From Bradyrhizobium aeschynomenes (GTDB taxonomy: Bacteria > Pseudomonadota > Alphaproteobacteria > Rhizobiales > Xanthobacteraceae), in contig NZ_JABFDM010000005.1 of NCBI RefSeq assembly GCF_013178945.1, positions 124,001 to 188,000 on the forward strand: a stretch of 64,000 nucleotides of DNA. Reading direction: 5' to 3'. The notes under the pieces are model-generated. The model was not told the origin of the DNA, did not search any database, and saw only the letters and a program-made list of their open reading frames with translations. Numbering within the stretch: position 1 is the first letter of the stretch; each line of letters begins with the position of its first letter. Positions 61,261-64,000 of this stretch are shown here, piece by piece. A program made the translations under genes and the position numbers.

Positions 61261-61638
61261 ATGACCACCAATCGCACGACAGCTTATCTCGATGACGTCG
61301 TTGCTCGGGCTGTCAGCGCGCCGGTCGTGCCGAGAGACCCGTGGGCGGACGCTTTGCCGAACGACTGCCACACCAACGCGGAAAATTTCGTTCAGCGATA
61401 TCCGGAGTATGCGGTTGTCCGCGGTTGGCTTGTTAACGGCGGGCATTGGCTTATGCCACACAGTGTTGTGCGGCATATTCCGTCAGGTCGGCTGATCGAC
61501 GTCACGCCTGAGCCGAGCAATAGCTCCTATCCTTTCGTCGAGCATTGTGGCACGGAGCGGGATTTTGCGATTCTGCGGCATGGTCGTGATGGTGGTTGGC
61601 TGCATCCACCGTTCGGCATGGAAGTGAGGGCGGAATAG
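61261..61638 (+). CDS. hypothetical protein with Cys-His-Asp arrangement (125 aa)
   Basis: 125 residues. A conserved-looking NDCHTNAENFV block, then VRGWLVNGGHWLMPHSVVRHI and LIDVTPEPSNSSYPF, put Cys, His and Asp in the order found in papain-fold (CHAP/NlpC-like) enzymes. No signal peptide. ATG at 61261 is used. I know proteins of this shape as uncharacterised; the enzyme role is a hypothesis. GC content and codon use are below the neighbours, so it may belong to the transferred segment at the right end. Confidence 0.65.
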   Translation: MTTNRTTAYLDDVVARAVSAPVVPRDPWADALPNDCHTNAENFVQRYPEYAVVRGWLVNGGHWLMPHSVVRHIPSGRLIDVTPEPSNSSYPFVEHCGTERDFAILRHGRDGGWLHPPFGMEVRAE

Positions 61639-61661
61639 CGCAGCGTGATCCGCCGTTCTCT

Positions 61662-61964
61662 TCACCGCCTCGTGTACTTCAAATCATCTCCGGCCGGCGC
61701 TGGTCCAAGTACCCGCACATCCCAGGCATGGTTCGTATGAACGAATTCGTTTCCGCCTTCTTTGTCAGTCAGCTTGGCATAGACCAGAAAGCGTGTGCCC
61801 AGCGGGTGAGCCCGACGCAGTGCTTTCGGAAAGCGAACCCGTAGATCTTGCGGGAGGGCTTGACCAGAGATTGGTCTGACGTGGAGGTCTCCATGGAGAC
61901 CGGCGCCGCTCTCAAGGTAGGTTTCAACGACGATTAGGACGTAAGGCTCTTCCGGCTTTCCCAT
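61662..61964 (-). CDS. small hypothetical protein (100 aa), beta-rich
   Basis: 100-residue soluble protein beginning MGKPEEPYVLIVVETYLESGAGLHGDLHVRPISGQ, likely all-beta. ATG at 61964 is chosen because GGAGG sits 6 nt upstream; the frame also reaches 62030. It is convergent with the previous gene. I do not recognise the family. Between its start and 62363 there is no protein gene, only the promoter and RNA-like region listed next. Confidence 0.6.
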   Translation of the reverse strand: MGKPEEPYVLIVVETYLESGAGLHGDLHVRPISGQALPQDLRVRFPKALRRAHPLGTRFLVYAKLTDKEGGNEFVHTNHAWDVRVLGPAPAGDDLKYTRR

Positions 61965-62049
61965 GTTCGCCTCCATTTCAGGATCTGCCGGCGCGCTCAC
62001 GTCCGTCAATCTACGGATATGCAGCCGCACGAATCAATTCGCGAGTGAA

Positions 62050-62072
62050 TTGACTAAGTGTCAAGTTATAAT
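62050..62072 (+). promoter_or_regulatory. promoter-like site ahead of the reverse transcriptase
   Basis: A perfect TATAAT (62067-62072, ahead of GTG) with AT-rich flanks, plus an inverted repeat TTGAC-TAAGT-GTCAA (62050-62064) just upstream. There is no good -35 at 17 bp (TTGACT is only 11 bp away), so an activator or an extended -10 is likely. Start expected near 62079. This is rich in AT compared with nearby DNA. Confidence 0.6.
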
Positions 62073-62078
62073 GTGAAT

Positions 62079-62363
62079 GCTTCAACTACAAAATGTTTGT
62101 TAGCACCCGGTTGCGTCGACCTTGCAAAAATTGAGAGCCCCGCCCAACTAAGGGCGGCCCCCGGAATTGGCCGAAGGGCACGGTCGTTGAACCTGTCAAC
62201 TGGTTGCATGATGAGCGCGACGCTGAAACTGATCAGCATCGGCCAACCGTCCTGCAGCGACGAGACTGCGAGCATCGCTCGTACCTCCACGACTAGACTA
62301 TACCGCCTTGTGTTCTAAGACCCGCGTTAGCAATCGACCACTTACTGCAGTGGAAAATCGCTG
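62079..62363 (+). ncRNA. candidate non-coding RNA template upstream of the reverse transcriptase
   Basis: About 285 nt of promoter-led leader with stable pieces: CCGCCC/GGGCGG with an AACTAA loop (62140-62157), long-range TTGGCCGA (62167-62174) with TCGGCCAA (62239-62246), GTTGA/TCAAC (62186-62200), GCGAG/CTCGT (62268-62282) and CCACT/AGTGG (62338-62353). The frame beginning at 62058 has no stop codon until 62316. In DRT2-type systems a similar upstream ncRNA is the template for rolling-circle reverse transcription, and a stop-free frame is expected. Assignment is inference from position and folding. Confidence 0.5.
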
Positions 62364-63683
62364 ATGGATATAGGCGTGCGTTTGGGAGGCGTTCGACTTT
62401 GTCGAGGCTCGGGGTCAGAGCTAGTCTCCCAAACTCTGCACATCGAAGGGGCAGATGTGACGATCGATTGGTTTAGGCCACGAGGCTACAGGCATTTTGA
62501 TGCGCAGGTCGGCGAGCAATATGCCATTAAGGTTGCAGATGAAGGTTTCGTTGAACGCCATGCTTGGCTGCCTTTAATCCGCTACCAAAAGCGGGTTAAG
62601 CGCTATAAGCCAAAGCTCGGCAAGACGGTCTTTAAGCAAAGACCGATCATGTATGCGTCGCATAGAGACTCGTGCATTCTATCTAAATATGCGTTGGATC
62701 TATCTAAGCGCCTGGATGCGTATTATGAGCGCAAAGGTTTGGATCGGAACGTAATCGCCTACCGAAGGCTCGGAAAGTCGAACTATCATTTCGCGTCTGA
62801 AGCGTTCCAGTTCGCAAAGAGTAGGCCGGGTTGTGTGGTATTGTGTTTTGACATTAGCGGATTCTTTGACAATCTTGATCATCAAATCCTGAAGCGACGA
62901 TTGAAGTTCATTCTCGAAGTCGAGGAGCTTGGTCGCGACTGGTTTGCAGTCTTTCGTCACGTGACGCGGTTTAGCGCAGTCGAAAAGTCCGCTCTTGCTG
63001 CTCACCCCCGATTTTCTTCGCAGCTTTCGGGCGACTCTAGAGAGCCAATCGCTACAATTGCCGAAGTCAAATTGGAGGGGATTCCAATCCTGGTGAATGA
63101 TGAAAGGTTTGGAATCCCGCAGGGAACTCCTATTAGTAGCGCGCTATCGAACTTGTACATGTTGGAACTAGACGAAAGAATGGTTGAGTGCTGCCGAAGG
63201 AGTGGATCCCTATATCAAAGGTATTCGGACGATATTTTGATAATTTGCAATATCGGTGACGAAGCTCAGCTCAGGTCGGCCTTTTTAGCTGAGCTAAAGA
63301 AGCATCAACTGGAAATCAACGAAGATAAAACTGAAAGGGTTGTGATTGGCTCAGTGGGGGCGCGCGAGTTTCAGTATCTTGGATTCAACATTTCCGCCAA
63401 GGGCGCTGCGATCAGGCCGGGCTCGCTAGCTAGGCAGTGGCGAAAGGCGAAGCGCAGCATAGCTCGCACCAAGCGTATCGGGAAGGCGGAGATGGCATTG
63501 GGAAACGCTACCAAGATTTATACGAAGAAGCTTAGGAAGCGATTCTATCCAGTAGGATCTCGTAACTTCTCTTCCTATGCGCGGCGTTCAGCTAGTGTTT
63601 TCGAGAGTAAGCAGATGTTGAGGCAGGTTCTCCGTTTTGAGCGAAGGATAGATGCTGCCTTGCGCAGCATGGACGATCCTTAG
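62364..63683 (+). CDS. stand-alone reverse transcriptase, defence-associated (DRT2/UG2-like) type
   Basis: 439 residues. Seen in order: TIDWFRPRGYRHFD (residues about 33-46), KQRPIMYASHRDS (91-103, fingers), the catalytic Asp in CFDISGFFDNLDH (D163), RYQKRVKRYKPK basic patch (73-84), GIPQGTPISSALSNLYM (250-266) and the catalytic YSDD (287-290) in LYQRYSDDILII. There is no maturase, En or RNase H domain, and no retron-like short msr-msd typical of retrons was identified. Codon use and base composition are markedly AT-richer than the flanks, so it was likely acquired. It belongs with the RNA upstream. The DRT2 assignment is from memory of family motifs and needs a search. Confidence 0.8.
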   Translation: MDIGVRLGGVRLCRGSGSELVSQTLHIEGADVTIDWFRPRGYRHFDAQVGEQYAIKVADEGFVERHAWLPLIRYQKRVKRYKPKLGKTVFKQRPIMYASHRDSCILSKYALDLSKRLDAYYERKGLDRNVIAYRRLGKSNYHFASEAFQFAKSRPGCVVLCFDISGFFDNLDHQILKRRLKFILEVEELGRDWFAVFRHVTRFSAVEKSALAAHPRFSSQLSGDSREPIATIAEVKLEGIPILVNDERFGIPQGTPISSALSNLYMLELDERMVECCRRSGSLYQRYSDDILIICNIGDEAQLRSAFLAELKKHQLEINEDKTERVVIGSVGAREFQYLGFNISAKGAAIRPGSLARQWRKAKRSIARTKRIGKAEMALGNATKIYTKKLRKRFYPVGSRNFSSYARRSASVFESKQMLRQVLRFERRIDAALRSMDDP

Positions 63684-63720
63684 GCTGGTTTAGCGCGGGC
63701 GTTTTCATGATAGCGGGGCC

Positions 63721-64000
63721 TTGACAATTTCGCCAAATCAGTATTACAGTCCCGCCCATCCCGTTGCACGGTAGGGGACGGTTCGCGGTCGTCACGGACG
63801 TTGGCAGCGGGGAGTGGTGGACGCGGGCGGGCGGCGTGTGATGAGCACGGACGAACGCTTAGTCCGCGGACGGTGAAAGCGTGTGGTTCTGACACTCCGA
63901 AGCTAGTGTCAACGTCGCGATGACGCTCACGTGTCGCGCGGCGGATGGTGGCCAGAAAGCCCGGTGCACCAGGAAGAGCACGCTATAGCCTGTTAAAACC
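63721..64000 (+). ncRNA. promoter followed by a highly structured, probably repeated RNA-like element (runs off the window)
   Basis: TTGACA at 63721-63726 with TATTAC/TTACAG 15-17 bp downstream could start a transcript near 63755. After it, CCCGCCC (63751-63757) pairs with GGGCGGG (63825-63831); CGGAC/GTCCG (63848-63852 and 63862-63866) and TGACACT/AGTGTCA (63890-63896 and 63905-63911) are perfect hairpins. I recall near-identical sequence in many Bradyrhizobium intergenic regions, but could not check. No protein frame with support is present in 63684-64000. Confidence 0.4.

Noticed and set aside
62066-62290. 74-residue frame on the minus strand upstream of the RT considered as a normal gene
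   Set aside because: No ribosome site or recognisable fold; the region is better explained by the structured leader. Its open frame is discussed as a finding instead.
62364-63683. RT considered as a group II intron maturase or retron RT
   Set aside because: No maturase X or endonuclease domain, no intron ribozyme ends found around it, and no msr-msd arrangement; the layout is closer to defence-type RTs.

Overview
The window looks like chromosomal DNA of a Bradyrhizobium-type alphaproteobacterium (order Rhizobiales). This is an inference from the high GC content, abundant branched-chain (Liv/HAAT-type) ABC transporters, a tripartite tricarboxylate transporter, a Tad/Cpa pilus locus, lipid A hydroxylase LpxO, and many short palindromic intergenic repeats of the kind common in that genus (for example CGTCATGCCCGGGC... 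and GTAGGGCGGAT...). No rRNA, tRNA, CRISPR array or intact insertion sequence was seen.

Left part (1-32 kb): the 3' end of a tctC-like gene with tctB and tctA; a large autotransporter adhesin; a candidate small RNA at about 6.74-6.84 kb; then a minus-strand catabolic block of CaiB/BaiF CoA-transferase, PaaK-like ligase, Liv ABC transporter and acyl-CoA synthetase, with a divergent Crp/Fnr regulator beside it. Next come an orphan GDP-L-fucose synthase, a HemD-like protein, PurU, a second complete Liv operon (21.8-26.5 kb), a MetE-like methyltransferase, and a surface-polysaccharide-type pair (acyltransferase 3 plus SGNH hydrolase). A caspase-fold/TPR protein closes this part.

Middle part (32-47 kb): a methyltransferase-like protein followed by metK and ahcY forms an S-adenosylmethionine cycle cluster, with a strikingly hairpin-rich ahcY leader. 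Then come a DUF1989 protein, a VanY-like peptidase, a cytochrome b561/PepSY pair, an AlaX-type editing protein, a Baeyer-Villiger-type monooxygenase, and an unusual two-gene unit: a short acidic repeat protein followed by a cytoplasmic-looking fusion of amidase, peptidoglycan-binding and transglycosylase-like domains.

Right part (47-64 kb): a MarR regulator diverges from a MobA/phenol-hydroxylase-like flavoprotein across a clear operator. A partial Tad pilus locus (cpaBCDE, with a convergent tadD) is flanked by two PilZ proteins. LpxO, a 300-bp tandem duplication of repeat DNA, a CobW-type metal GTPase and a Tat-exported cyclase follow. At the right end lies an AT-richer, apparently transferred island with a stand-alone reverse transcriptase of the defence-associated (DRT2/UG2-like) type. 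It is preceded by about 285 nt of structured, promoter-led non-coding DNA that is open in one frame. This is the strongest candidate for an unusual system in the window. The final 280 bp has a promoter followed by another highly structured, probably repeated RNA-like element that runs off the end.
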